DNA of 29,830 nucleotides from the NCBI GenBank assembly GCA_046482855.1, contig JAWOEH010000200.1:1-29830 (forward strand), given 5' to 3'. Made by a program: the position numbers and the translations under genes. This DNA comes from CAYVSF01 sp046482855. Its GTDB lineage: Bacteria > Bacteroidota > Bacteroidia > Bacteroidales > UBA12077. Of this stretch, positions 16,463-24,664 are shown piece after piece. The notes under the pieces are model-generated. The model was not told the origin of the DNA and ran no database searches. It was given only the letters and a program-made list of their open reading frames with translations. Positions within the stretch are counted from its first letter, which is position 1, and every line of letters starts with the position of its first letter.

Positions 16463-17214
16463 GCAACACAACATTCCAATCGCGACTTTTTACCGGAACA
16501 GGGAAATTCCGTTCCAACCAGGAGATGCAGGCAGCTATTGAGGCTTCCGGTTGCGAATTGGTAACCATGGCATTAAAAAGAGTAGAACTCAACAACCCCA
16601 ACGACAGCATGCTGCAGCACCTGAAGCTTCCAGGAGTAGCGCTATTGCCCAATACATCGGGTGTGCGCAATGCCAAAGAAGCGGTTTTTGCCGCCCAACT
16701 GGCACGTGAAGCATTAGGCACATCGCTCATTAAATTAGAAATACACCCCGACCCACGCTATCTGCTACCCGATGGAGAGGAAACACTGAAAGCCACCTAC
16801 CAGCTTGCCAAAGAAGGTTTCACCGTTCTTCCCTACATACAGGCCGATCCGGTGCTCTGTAAAAAATTGGAAGATGCAGGAACTGCAGCAGTAATGCCCT
16901 TAGGCGCCCCCATTGGCAGCAACAAGGGTTTACTCACACGCGATTTCCTGCGCATTATAATAGAACAATCCCAGGTACCGGTAGTAGTAGATGCGGGTAT
17001 TGGTGCGCCATCGCATGCTGCCGAAGCCATGGAAATGGGCGCCGATGCGGTGCTGGTAAATACCGCCATTGCCGTAGCAGGAAACCCAAAAAATATGGCC
17101 ATCGCCTTTAAACTTGCCGTAGAAGCAGGTCGCATGGCCTATGAGGCAAAACTGGCAACCCCTTCGGCACAGGCAAATGCCTCTAGCCCCCTAACACAAT
17201 TTTTAGCACACTAA
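16450..17214 (+). CDS. thiG: thiazole synthase ThiG
   Basis: 254 residues, the usual length. A TIM barrel that forms the thiazole ring from 1-deoxyxylulose 5-phosphate, dehydroglycine and sulfur from ThiS thiocarboxylate. The Schiff-base lysine lies in SLIKLEIHPDP (Lys95). Other conserved blocks are FTGTGKFRS, LLPNTSGVRNAKEAV, AAVMPLGAPIGSNKGL, VVVDAGIGAPSHAAEAMEMG and VLVNTAIAVAGNP. It overlaps thiE and sits 10 bases before thiH, whose product supplies dehydroglycine. Confidence 0.98.
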   Translation: MLQIGNTTFQSRLFTGTGKFRSNQEMQAAIEASGCELVTMALKRVELNNPNDSMLQHLKLPGVALLPNTSGVRNAKEAVFAAQLAREALGTSLIKLEIHPDPRYLLPDGEETLKATYQLAKEGFTVLPYIQADPVLCKKLEDAGTAAVMPLGAPIGSNKGLLTRDFLRIIIEQSQVPVVVDAGIGAPSHAAEAMEMGADAVLVNTAIAVAGNPKNMAIAFKLAVEAGRMAYEAKLATPSAQANASSPLTQFLAH

Positions 17215-17224
17215 AAGCCGAACT

Positions 17225-18337
17225 ATGAGTTTTTACGATGAATATATCAGCTACTCGTGGCAGGAAATTGGCAAACAAATTTACCAATCTACGCCACAAG
17301 ATGTAGCACGAGCGATGGCAACCGATGGAGAGGGTACACTAGCCGATTTTATGGCGCTGGTTTCCCCTGCTGCAGACAATTTTTTGGAACAAATGGCACA
17401 GAAAAGCCATTGGCTTACACAAAAACGCTTTGGCAATACCATGCAGTTGTACATCCCGCTTTATCTTTCCAATGCCTGTACCAATGGCTGTGTTTATTGT
17501 GGCTTCAATCAACATAACAAAATCACACGCAAAACGCTAACCCCAGGTGAAATTGAAGAAGAAGCTGCCGCCATCAAACAGATGGGATTTGACCACCTTT
17601 TATTGGTTACGGGCGAGCATCCTCGCGAAGCAGGATTCGACTACCTGAAGGCAGCAATGCAACAGCTACAACAACATTTTGCACATCTTTCGGTAGAAGT
17701 GCAGCCCATGAATACTGACGAGTATAAGGCCCTGGCCCTGGAAGGACTAAACACCGTTTACATTTACCAGGAAACCTATAATAAGAGTCGCTACTCAATT
17801 TATCATCCACGTGGAAAAAAGGCGGATTTTCGCTACCGGCTCGAGACACCTGACAGACTAGGAAAAGCCGACGTCCACAAAATAGGACTAGGAGCCCTGT
17901 TGGGGCTTGAGGACTGGCGGATTGAAACGGTATTTATGGCCCTGCATCTGCGTTACCTGCAAAAACATTACTGGAAAACACGCTACTCAGTGGCCTTTCC
18001 ACGATTAAGACCTCATGCCGGAAGCTTTCAACCTCAACATCCGGTAAACGACAGACAGCTGGTGCAGCTGATTACGGCCTGGCGGCTTTTCGATGAAAAT
18101 ATAGAACTATCGCTCACCACCCGGGAAGCTCCCTATTTCCGCGATCATGCATGCCAGCTGGGAATAACATCCATGAGTGCAGGCTCCAGAACCGAACCAG
18201 GTGGGTATGCACATCCCAACAAGGAGCTCCCTCAGTTTGACGTAAGTGATGCACGCTCGCCCGAAACCCTTGCCGGAAAACTTCAATCATTGGGATACGA
18301 AGCCGTTTGGAAAGATTGGGATCAAGCACTACAATAA
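17225..18337 (+). CDS. thiH: 2-iminoacetate synthase ThiH (tyrosine lyase)
   Basis: A 370-residue radical SAM enzyme that cleaves tyrosine to dehydroglycine and p-cresol for thiazole formation. The [4Fe-4S]/SAM motif CxxxCxxC is at Cys85, Cys89 and Cys92 (NACTNGCVYCGF). Further family blocks: HLLLVTGEHPREAG, VEVQPMNTDEYKAL, VYIYQETYNKSRY, KIGLGALLGLEDWR, VAFPRLRPHAG, and SAGSRTEPGGYAH near the C-terminus. Presence of ThiH rather than glycine oxidase ThiO implies the oxygen-independent route, fitting an anaerobic or facultative lifestyle. Confidence 0.98.
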   Translation: MSFYDEYISYSWQEIGKQIYQSTPQDVARAMATDGEGTLADFMALVSPAADNFLEQMAQKSHWLTQKRFGNTMQLYIPLYLSNACTNGCVYCGFNQHNKITRKTLTPGEIEEEAAAIKQMGFDHLLLVTGEHPREAGFDYLKAAMQQLQQHFAHLSVEVQPMNTDEYKALALEGLNTVYIYQETYNKSRYSIYHPRGKKADFRYRLETPDRLGKADVHKIGLGALLGLEDWRIETVFMALHLRYLQKHYWKTRYSVAFPRLRPHAGSFQPQHPVNDRQLVQLITAWRLFDENIELSLTTREAPYFRDHACQLGITSMSAGSRTEPGGYAHPNKELPQFDVSDARSPETLAGKLQSLGYEAVWKDWDQALQ

Positions 18338-18344
18338 AAACACC

Positions 18345-19061
18345 ATGAAGCAATTAACAGAACAAGAAAACAACCAATACGCAAAACTCATTGCCTTGCC
18401 CCAATATGGCAAAAAGGCACAAGAGCGGCTGAAGAATGCCAAAGTTTTAGTTGTGGGAGCAGGAGGTCTGGGAAGTGCAGTTCTTCCAAGCCTGGTAGCT
18501 GCAGGTATAGGCGAAGTGGGCCTTGTAGAGTTCGATGTGGTGAGCCTCAGCAACCTGCCCCGTCAACTGCTTTATAGTAAGAATGAGTTGGGAAAAAGCA
18601 AATTAAAAATAGCCATGCAGAAACTATCTTTTCAGAATCCTGAGGTGACGTTACAGGGATTTGAAGAACGCTTTAATGGCACAAATGCCAACCGATTGTT
18701 GGAAAACTATGATGTAGCCATCGATTGTTCCGACAATTTCGAGACACGCTACCTCCTGAACGATACCTGCCAGAAACTGCAGAAACCGCTTATATTCGGT
18801 TCGGTGCACGATGTATTTGGGCAGGTAGCACTCTTTCATGGCAAAAAGAAAAGTTCCTTGCGTCATCTTTTTCCTGAGCCTCCAAAAACGGAGGCAGCAC
18901 CGGGTATTCTTCCTCAACTCCCCCTTTTTATAGGGAGCCTCATGGTAAATGAGGTCATTCATTTTATCAGCGAAACCTCCAAAACTCTCGACGGCAAACT
19001 CTTAACAATTAATTTACAAACTTATGAGATGAACACGATTAACCTGACGAAAGAAAACTAA
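18345..19061 (+). CDS. thiF: ThiF/MoeB/HesA-family adenylyltransferase lacking zinc cysteines
   Basis: 238 residues from ATG 18345, 7 bases after thiH (an upstream in-frame ATG inside thiH is rejected). An E1-like enzyme expected to adenylate the Gly-Gly end of ThiS. ATP-binding parts are intact: VLVVGAGGLGSAVLPSLVAAG, VSLSNLPRQLLYSKNELGKSK, and DCSDNFETRYLLND with the Mg-binding Asp. What is missing is notable. The only two cysteines are in DCSDN and NDTC; the CxxC pairs that hold zinc in E. coli ThiF and the Cys184 equivalent are absent (the region reads SSLRHLFPEPPKTEAAPGIL, and no C-terminal CxxC is seen). The adenylation role is likely; sulfur transfer must differ from E. coli. Operon position supports the name. 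Confidence 0.88.
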   Translation: MKQLTEQENNQYAKLIALPQYGKKAQERLKNAKVLVVGAGGLGSAVLPSLVAAGIGEVGLVEFDVVSLSNLPRQLLYSKNELGKSKLKIAMQKLSFQNPEVTLQGFEERFNGTNANRLLENYDVAIDCSDNFETRYLLNDTCQKLQKPLIFGSVHDVFGQVALFHGKKKSSLRHLFPEPPKTEAAPGILPQLPLFIGSLMVNEVIHFISETSKTLDGKLLTINLQTYEMNTINLTKEN

Positions 19062-19128
19062 ACAATTCCTACACCTTGTTGTTTCCAAGGAGTATTTCCG
19101 AAAAGAGTCGGGGATTCAATAATTTTGG

Positions 19129-19136
19129 TAACTTTG
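19129..19136 (+). promoter_or_regulatory. -7 box for the thiamin receptor transcript
   Basis: TAACTTTG matches TAnnTTTG exactly and lies 9 bases before the second riboswitch, so transcription would start near 19142. No good TTTG -33 box is seen 19-21 bases upstream, so this may be a weaker promoter than that of the thi operon. Confidence 0.55.
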
Positions 19137-19144
19137 TACCATAA

Positions 19145-19221
19145 TCAATGGGGGTGCCCAACCTAACGGGCTGAGAACACACCCTTTGAACCTGTCCGGG
19201 TAATGCCGGCGTAGGGAAAAA
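19145..19221 (+). promoter_or_regulatory. TPP riboswitch upstream of the TonB-dependent receptor
   Basis: An almost textbook thi-box: GGGGGTGCCC, the P3 hairpin GCCC (19156-19159) with GGGC (19168-19171), CTGAGA, CACCCTTTGAACCTG, the P5 hairpin CCGG with CCGG, and GCGTAGGGA. The 5' strand of P1, CAATGGG (19146-19152), is also perfectly complementary to CCCATTG at 19237-19243, just downstream. That is a likely switch between the ligand-bound and free forms. The leader then runs about 80 bases to the receptor start. TPP-controlled TonB receptors in this phylum are thought to import thiamin or its precursors. Confidence 0.96.
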
Positions 19222-19305
19222 GAGTTTACTATTCCACCCATTGTTTTGTACGAAAGCTGATGACTGAGCTCAGGCACCGGAGCTTATGTCCATGTGTAGG
19301 TTGAA

Positions 19306-19321
19306 TTTTGTAAATACAAAA
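19306..19321 (+). other. short hairpin immediately before the receptor start codon
   Basis: TTTTGTA (19306-19312) and TACAAAA (19315-19321) form a perfect 7-bp inverted repeat ending two bases before the ATG at 19324. A further AGCTC/GAGCT pair lies at 19267-19284. The AT-rich hairpin is weak, but it would cover the ribosome landing zone and could take part in riboswitch control. Confidence 0.35.
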
Positions 19322-19323
19322 CT

Positions 19324-21807
19324 ATGAAACGATTGTATGTAATGGTTAGCATCATATTATTCATGATGACTCAAGGATTTGGACAAGTCCACATAAGTGG
19401 CAAAGTAACAGATGAACAAAACAATCCCTTACCCGGAGCTCATGTAGCCATATTGGAAACTGACGAGGGCACAATTACAGATGCAAATGGGTATTATTCA
19501 CTAACCACAAGCCAGAGCGGAGAAGTAACCTTTCAGGTAAGCTTTGTGGGTTATGAGAGAATGAAAGAAGTACACAACCTGAACCAACGCCAATTAACCC
19601 TTAATTTTCAAATGCATCCGGCAACTATTTGGGGCGATGAAATAATTGTCCAGGCTACGCGCGCAGGTGCAGGTACCCCCGTGGCCTTTCAAAATCTGTC
19701 AGGGGAGGAACTTGAAAAAGGGCAGCAAGGACAGGATATTCCCTATTTACTTAGCCTTACCCCTTCGGTAGTTGAAACTTCAGAATCGGGTATTGGTACC
19801 GGCTACACCAGCATGCGCATCCGGGGAACGGATCCAACGCGCATCAATGTAACCATAAATGGCATACCGCTCAACGACAGTGAATCGCAGGGGGTTTTCT
19901 GGGTAAACATGCCCGATTTCTCCTCATCCGTGGAAAGTGTGCAGATTCAACGCGGGGTAGGTACCTCTACCAATGGTTCGGGCGCTTTTGGTGCTACCAT
20001 AAACTTCAAAACCGAGGGCATCAGCAGTGAACCTTACGCCGAAATAACCAGTCATGCGGGTTCGTTCAATACCTTTAAAAACAACCTGAATGTTGGTTCA
20101 GGACTGATAAAAGATCATTGGAGCTTTGATGCCCGCATATCTAAAGTAAAAACCGACGGCTACATCGATTATGCCTTTTCCGACCATGAATCGATGTACC
20201 TTTCCGGAGCTTATCGGGATGAAAACACCCTGGCAAAAGCCAACATTATTTATGGTGATCAACGGACCGGCATCAGTTGGTGGGGAGTGCCTCAGGAAAT
20301 GCTCGAAGTGGACCGAAAATACAATCCCGCCGGGCAATATACCGATATGTTTGGCGAAAACCAGTACTATGAGGATCAAACCGACAATTACACCCAAACG
20401 CACTACCAGTTATACCTGATGCAGCAATTAACAAAAAACTGGAATGCCAGCATTGCTGTTCACTATACGCGCGGCGAAGGATACTATGAACAATACAAAG
20501 AGAGCGATAGCTTTGCCGATTATGGCTTACCCAACATACAAGTGGGCGATACCCTTGTAACTATTGGCAACAGAACTATACATACACCCGATAGTGTTAT
20601 TACAGAGGCCGACATGATTCGACAAAAGTGGCTGGAGAACGATTTTTATGGGTTCACCTATGCCACAAATTACGAATGGGAACAGGCTTTGTTAACCCTT
20701 GGTGGTGCCTGGAACCATTACGAGGGCGACCATTTTGGCAATGTCCTTTGGAGTGAGTTTACAAGCCTCAATCAACATGGCTATCAATGGTATATGAACA
20801 CAGGTACGAAATCCGACTTCAACATGTTCGGAAAGATCAATTTCCATCTTACCCCCACAATTAATCTCTTTGGTGATGTGCAGTATCGTTACATTAACTA
20901 CGATTTAGACGGCATTGACGACAATCGGGAACCCTTGGTACAAAAACACACCTACAACTTCTGGAACCCCAAGGCAGGCATAATGTACAAACCCAACAAA
21001 CAACTGGAAGCCTATGCCCTGTTTGCCATAGCCAACCGGGAACCCACACGTAGCGATCTGAAAGCCGCCGTGCGCGACAATGATGCAATACCTACACACG
21101 AAACACTCTACGACATTGAGTGGGGTGCCAACTGGCGCTCTCCGGGAATATCGGCAGGCGTGAATTTCTATGCGATGTTGTATGACGATCAATTGGTTTC
21201 CACCGGCGAAAAGAGCGAAGTGGGTTACGACATCAAGACCAATGTAGACAATAGTTATCGATTGGGAGTTGAGTTGATGGCAAATTGGCAGCCGTTTGAA
21301 AAGCTAAACCTGAATGGGAACCTGACTCTAAGTCGCAATAAGATTACCGACTTCATAGCCTATGTTGATCTTTACGATGCCAATTGGGCTTACCAGGGAC
21401 AGGTAACGCAAGAGATGGGTACTACAGATATCTCCTATTCACCGGAGGTGGTAGGCTCTGCAAAGTTAACCTATACACCCATTAAGGACTTAGCTGTTTC
21501 CTGGATAAGCAAATACGTAGGCGACCAATACTATGACAATACCTCCAGCGAAGAGCGAAAAATTGATGCCTACAACGTGAACAACCTAAATATAAACTAC
21601 AAGCTACCTGTATCCTTTGCCAAAAGCGTAGATTTCTCATTTACTGTCATTAATATCCTGGATGCAACTTATGAAAACAACGCCTATGGAGGGTATTACC
21701 TGGTTGAAAACAGCAATGCCGCAGAACAAACTACCGAAAATACCTGGGCCTACTATTTTCCGCAAGCCGGCATACATTTCATGAGCGGGTTGAAGATTCG
21801 CTTCTAA
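19324..21807 (+). CDS. TonB-dependent receptor, probable thiamin (or precursor) importer
   Basis: An 827-residue outer-membrane receptor. Order of parts: signal peptide (MKRLYVMVSIILFMMTQGFG, cleavage near residue 21); a carboxypeptidase-regulatory-like domain (VHISGKVTDEQNNPLPGAHV, about residues 22-105); a plug domain (about 110-235, with SMRIRGTDPTRINVTINGIP and SVESVQIQRGVGTSTNGSGA); then a barrel of alternating aromatic-rich strands ending GIHFMSGLKIRF with the terminal Phe. There is no SusD-like partner nearby and the length is shorter than SusC proteins, so this is a small-molecule type receptor. Its substrate is inferred from the TPP riboswitch directly upstream, an established regulatory link in Bacteroidota. 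A strong terminator follows, so it is transcribed alone. Confidence 0.92.
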   Translation: MKRLYVMVSIILFMMTQGFGQVHISGKVTDEQNNPLPGAHVAILETDEGTITDANGYYSLTTSQSGEVTFQVSFVGYERMKEVHNLNQRQLTLNFQMHPATIWGDEIIVQATRAGAGTPVAFQNLSGEELEKGQQGQDIPYLLSLTPSVVETSESGIGTGYTSMRIRGTDPTRINVTINGIPLNDSESQGVFWVNMPDFSSSVESVQIQRGVGTSTNGSGAFGATINFKTEGISSEPYAEITSHAGSFNTFKNNLNVGSGLIKDHWSFDARISKVKTDGYIDYAFSDHESMYLSGAYRDENTLAKANIIYGDQRTGISWWGVPQEMLEVDRKYNPAGQYTDMFGENQYYEDQTDNYTQTHYQLYLMQQLTKNWNASIAVHYTRGEGYYEQYKESDSFADYGLPNIQVGDTLVTIGNRTIHTPDSVITEADMIRQKWLENDFYGFTYATNYEWEQALLTLGGAWNHYEGDHFGNVLWSEFTSLNQHGYQWYMNTGTKSDFNMFGKINFHLTPTINLFGDVQYRYINYDLDGIDDNREPLVQKHTYNFWNPKAGIMYKPNKQLEAYALFAIANREPTRSDLKAAVRDNDAIPTHETLYDIEWGANWRSPGISAGVNFYAMLYDDQLVSTGEKSEVGYDIKTNVDNSYRLGVELMANWQPFEKLNLNGNLTLSRNKITDFIAYVDLYDANWAYQGQVTQEMGTTDISYSPEVVGSAKLTYTPIKDLAVSWISKYVGDQYYDNTSSEERKIDAYNVNNLNINYKLPVSFAKSVDFSFTVINILDATYENNAYGGYYLVENSNAAEQTTENTWAYYFPQAGIHFMSGLKIRF

Positions 21808-21812
21808 GTTAT

Positions 21813-21849
21813 TAAACAAAGGGAAGAAATTTATCCTTCCCTTTGTTTA
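21813..21849 (+). terminator. terminator of the TonB-dependent receptor gene
   Basis: A perfect 14-bp stem, TAAACAAAGGGAAG (21813-21826) with CTTCCCTTTGTTTA (21836-21849), and a 9-base loop. The right arm carries T-rich stretches, and the structure begins 5 bases after the stop codon. It is symmetrical enough to work in both directions. Confidence 0.85.
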
Positions 21850-21936
21850 TCAACAGTACGCCACCATAGCAACAATAAACAACTAACTATCAGCATTATA
21901 CCTACACATCCCTATTAATGCCGTATACGTATTTTT

Positions 21937-21974
21937 TTGCACAAAAACATGTTTTTTTACATCTTTTTGTGCAA
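21937..21974. repeat. 38-base AT-rich imperfect palindrome
   Basis: Outer arms TTGCACAAAAA (21937-21947) and TTTTTGTGCAA (21964-21974) are perfect complements. Inside them a C:C mismatch is followed by ATGT (21949-21952) pairing with ACAT (21959-21962) around a six-T loop. CTTTTTTT follows, so as RNA it could be a terminator-like hairpin; as DNA it could be a regulator-binding site. It lies about 90 bases beyond a terminator that already closes the upstream gene. Confidence 0.6.
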
Positions 21975-21986
21975 CTTTTTTTCAAC

Positions 21987-22061
21987 ATGAGCGTTCTATC
22001 ATTAAGAAAAGCAAGTAAGCATCTGCAAGTTAAATGTGTAGTAGTTTTTTCATTTCGTTAA
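21987..22061 (+). CDS. possible 24-residue leader peptide (speculative)
   Basis: An ATG-to-TAA frame coding MSVLSLRKASKH followed by a hydrophobic tail ending SFR. It begins 5 bases after the T run of the palindrome and is followed 30 bases later by a terminator-like hairpin. Short frames of this size arise by chance, no ribosome site is visible, and no family is recognised. Listed only because of the flanking structures. Confidence 0.12.
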   Translation: MSVLSLRKASKHLQVKCVVVFSFR

Positions 22062-22090
22062 ATTTTAGGTTTTATTTTTAGGGTATGAAG

Positions 22091-22124
22091 AAAAGTCAGG
22101 AGCGCCAGCTTCTGGCTTTTTCTT
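22091..22124 (+). terminator. orphan terminator-like hairpin upstream of the SBP gene
   Basis: AAAAGTCAGGAGC (22091-22103) pairs with GCTTCTGGCTTTT (22108-22120) over 13 positions, two of them G:U, with a GCCA tetraloop, followed by TCTTTG. No protein gene precedes it within 240 bases, so it would end either a small RNA or read-through. Confidence 0.6.
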
Positions 22125-22194
22125 TGTTAATTTATTTGGTAGTTTTTCCGTACTTTCGCTATTCCTGTATGCGTAATATGCAACACACCAATAC

Positions 22195-23835
22195 ATGAAA
22201 AAAACACACGCCAACCTCTTCATTACGCTCTCTTTGAGTATGCTACTTTTCTTCTCGTGCAATCCAAAGGATGTAATGCAACGGGATCATTTGGTATTTC
22301 GATACAACGAATCAAAAGGCATTCCAACGCTCGATCCGGCTTATGCCCGGAACCAAACCATTATATGGCCTACTCATCAACTATTTAACAGCTTGGTAGC
22401 CCTGGACTCACAACTTAAAGTTGTCCCTTCGATAGCCAAAAGTTGGAAAGTTGATAAAAGTGGAAAAAACTACACGTTCCATTTACGAACCGATGTTTAT
22501 TTTCATGATGATGCTTGTTTCGAAGACAGCATAGGACGCCGGGTAAATGCTAAGGATATAAAATACAGTTTACAACGCCTTACCAACCCGAAAGTTGCAT
22601 CCCCCGGTGCCTGGATTCTCAACCCTGTAAAAGAGTTAACTACTATAAATGACAGCACTTTAGCCATCACATTGCATTATCCTTTCCCTGCTTTTCTGGG
22701 GTTGTTATCGATGCAATATGCTTCTGTTGTTCCTCACGAAGCCATCGACTATTATGGCGATGAATTCCGGGCGCATCCCGTGGGAACCGGCCCCTTTCGT
22801 TTTAAGTATTGGAAAGAGGGAGAAAAACTAATCTTACGACGCAATAAAAACTACTTTGAAAAAGACAGCCTGGGCCAATCCCTCCCTTACATCGAAGCCA
22901 TTGCCATTAGCTTTATCACCGATAAGCAGGCGGAATTCATGGAGTTTTTAAAAGGGAATCTGGATTTTATCTCAGGCTTAAATCCGGCTAACAAAGATGA
23001 ACTCATCACGCGTGAAGGGCAATTAACGCCCAAATACAAAGGAAAAGTTCGAATGCAAACAGCCCCGTATTTAAATACCGAGTATTTGGCTTTTATGACC
23101 GATACCAACTTATTGCCCTACCATCCCATAGCGCACGATAAACGCATACGGCAGGCTGTGAATTATGGTTTCGATAGAAAAAAGATGATGAGGTACCTGC
23201 GCAACAATATGGGGACACCGGCCAACCATGGATTTGTACCGTTGGGTTTACCTACACACCATGAAGAGGCTGCAGGATACACCTACCAACCCGAAAAAGC
23301 CCGCCAGCTTTTGAGCGAAGCAGGATTCCCCGGAGGAAAAAATCTTCCCCCCATAACGCTCACCACTACCAGCGACTACCTGGACTTATGCGAATTCATT
23401 CAACATCAGCTTTCACAAATCGGCATTCCTATTGAAATAGAAGTGAATACCGGTGCCACCTATCGCGACAGAATGGCACATGGTAAACTGCCTTTTTTCC
23501 GGGGCTCATGGATTGCCGATTATGCTGATGCCGAAAACTACCTGGCATTGTTCTATAGCGAAAACAAAAGCCCCAAAGGACCTAACTATACACAATTTTC
23601 CAATACCACCTATGATCAGCTTTATCGCCAATCGATGCGTGAAACCGACGATGATAAACGGCTGACACTTTACAGGCAGATGAACGATATCATAACGCAC
23701 GAAGCCATTGTTGTTCCGTTGTATTACGACCGCCTTGTTCGATTTTTGCAGCCCGGAGTAGAAGGACTGCCTACCAATCCACTAAACTTGTTAACCCTGA
23801 AAAAAGCCCGTAAACATGACGATACTAATCGCTGA
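22195..23835 (+). CDS. peptide-type ABC transporter substrate-binding lipoprotein (SBP family 5)
   Basis: 546 residues with a lipoprotein signal peptide (KKTHANLFITLSLSMLLFFSC, Cys23 lipidated). Family 5 extracellular solute-binding motifs are clear: IPTLDPAYARNQ, HQLFNSLVALDS, VPSIAKSWKVDKSGKNYTFH, YSLQRLTNP, AHPVGTGPFRFKYWKEGEKL, RIRQAVNYGFDRKKMM, and the C-terminal ADAENYLALFYSENK and YYDRLVRFLQPGV. Members bind di-, oligo- or murein peptides, or nickel, for ABC importers. No permease or ATPase gene lies next to it, so it would have to feed a transporter encoded elsewhere or act otherwise. Its stop overlaps the downstream kinase start by 20 bases, which ties the two functions. Confidence 0.9.
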   Translation: MKKTHANLFITLSLSMLLFFSCNPKDVMQRDHLVFRYNESKGIPTLDPAYARNQTIIWPTHQLFNSLVALDSQLKVVPSIAKSWKVDKSGKNYTFHLRTDVYFHDDACFEDSIGRRVNAKDIKYSLQRLTNPKVASPGAWILNPVKELTTINDSTLAITLHYPFPAFLGLLSMQYASVVPHEAIDYYGDEFRAHPVGTGPFRFKYWKEGEKLILRRNKNYFEKDSLGQSLPYIEAIAISFITDKQAEFMEFLKGNLDFISGLNPANKDELITREGQLTPKYKGKVRMQTAPYLNTEYLAFMTDTNLLPYHPIAHDKRIRQAVNYGFDRKKMMRYLRNNMGTPANHGFVPLGLPTHHEEAAGYTYQPEKARQLLSEAGFPGGKNLPPITLTTTSDYLDLCEFIQHQLSQIGIPIEIEVNTGATYRDRMAHGKLPFFRGSWIADYADAENYLALFYSENKSPKGPNYTQFSNTTYDQLYRQSMRETDDDKRLTLYRQMNDIITHEAIVVPLYYDRLVRFLQPGVEGLPTNPLNLLTLKKARKHDDTNR

Positions 23836-24664
23836 TGCAGGTGGTACATCCACACAATGGTGTTTAGTAAATCACCGTAGCACACATCAATTTACTACAG
23901 AGGGGATTAATCCATCGTTTACTTCCGATGCAGAAATGGGTTTCCTGATTGAGCAAGCCGCCAAAAAGGTGAGTGCAATGGGCCTGCCTGAGCAGATTTA
24001 TTTCTATGGAGCAGGCTGCCGGCCCGAGAGTCAGAAGAAAAGAGTAAAAGGAGCACTAACACGCTCCTTTCCCGAGGCAACTGCCACAGTCTTCACCGAT
24101 CTGGAAGGTGCCGCTCGTGCTCTGTATGGTACAGACAGCGGATTAGTCCTGATTTTAGGAACCGGAGCCAATAGCGGGTATTACAACGGAGAAAATATTC
24201 TACAAAACAAAAATCACCTGGGATTCCTGCTTGGCGACGAAGGCAGTGGTGCCTGGCTGGGAAAAACCTGGTTAAAAGCATGGATAACAGAAAATGCCCC
24301 AACAGATCTTCGCAGGCTTTTTGAAAATCAGTACCAGCTTTCGCCACCAGAAGCCTTATCAACTCTGTATCAAACAACTCATCCAAACCGGTATGCAGCC
24401 GACTTCGTTCCCTTTTTAAAAAAGCACCGGCAACATCCTTTCATCGAACATCTCTTATACAATAGCTTTACAACCTTATGCAAAACCTATTTACTTAAAT
24501 ACCCACCAGAGAACCGACAAACCATTCGCGCAGCAGGAGGCATTGCGATTCACTTTCACGAAGAACTCCTACAGGTATTTAAAGATCACCATCTTACATT
24601 AAACAAAGTTACGCATTCACCCACCGCGGGCCTGATAAGATACCATAAACTAATGCACGAGTAA
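23816..24664 (+). CDS. BadF/BadG/BcrA/BcrD-type kinase, likely amino-sugar (GlcNAc/MurNAc-like) kinase
   Basis: 282 residues of the ASKHA actin-fold family. Phosphate-1 motif DAGGTSTQWCLV (residues 7-18), phosphate-2 region VFTDLEGAARALYG, adenosine/phosphate loop LVLILGTGANSGYYNG, and the signature GFLLGDEGSGAWLG typical of N-acetylglucosamine kinase-like members; IRAAGGIAIHF lies near the C-terminus. No iron-sulfur cysteines of the reductase-activating branch (HgdC, BcrA) are seen, so a sugar-kinase role is more likely. In some bacteria such enzymes phosphorylate GlcNAc and MurNAc from wall recycling. Start codon ATG 23816 lies inside the end of the binding-protein gene. Substrate remains inferred. 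Confidence 0.8.
   Translation: MTILIADAGGTSTQWCLVNHRSTHQFTTEGINPSFTSDAEMGFLIEQAAKKVSAMGLPEQIYFYGAGCRPESQKKRVKGALTRSFPEATATVFTDLEGAARALYGTDSGLVLILGTGANSGYYNGENILQNKNHLGFLLGDEGSGAWLGKTWLKAWITENAPTDLRRLFENQYQLSPPEALSTLYQTTHPNRYAADFVPFLKKHRQHPFIEHLLYNSFTTLCKTYLLKYPPENRQTIRAAGGIAIHFHEELLQVFKDHHLTLNKVTHSPTAGLIRYHKLMHE

Larger units (their letters stand above)
21850..22194. other. 345-base gene-poor intergenic region with structure
   Basis: No convincing protein gene is seen. It contains, in order, an AT-rich stretch with a CGTATACG palindrome (21922-21929), the long imperfect palindrome at 21937-21974, a 24-codon reading frame (21987-22061), a terminator-like hairpin at 22091-22120, and a weak -7-like TACTTTCG (22151-22158) that may serve the following gene. 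A small RNA ending at the second hairpin is possible. Confidence 0.5.

Noticed and set aside
19074..19090. CCTTG/CAAGG hairpin after thiF as a terminator
   Set aside because: Only 5 bp with no T run; too weak to call.
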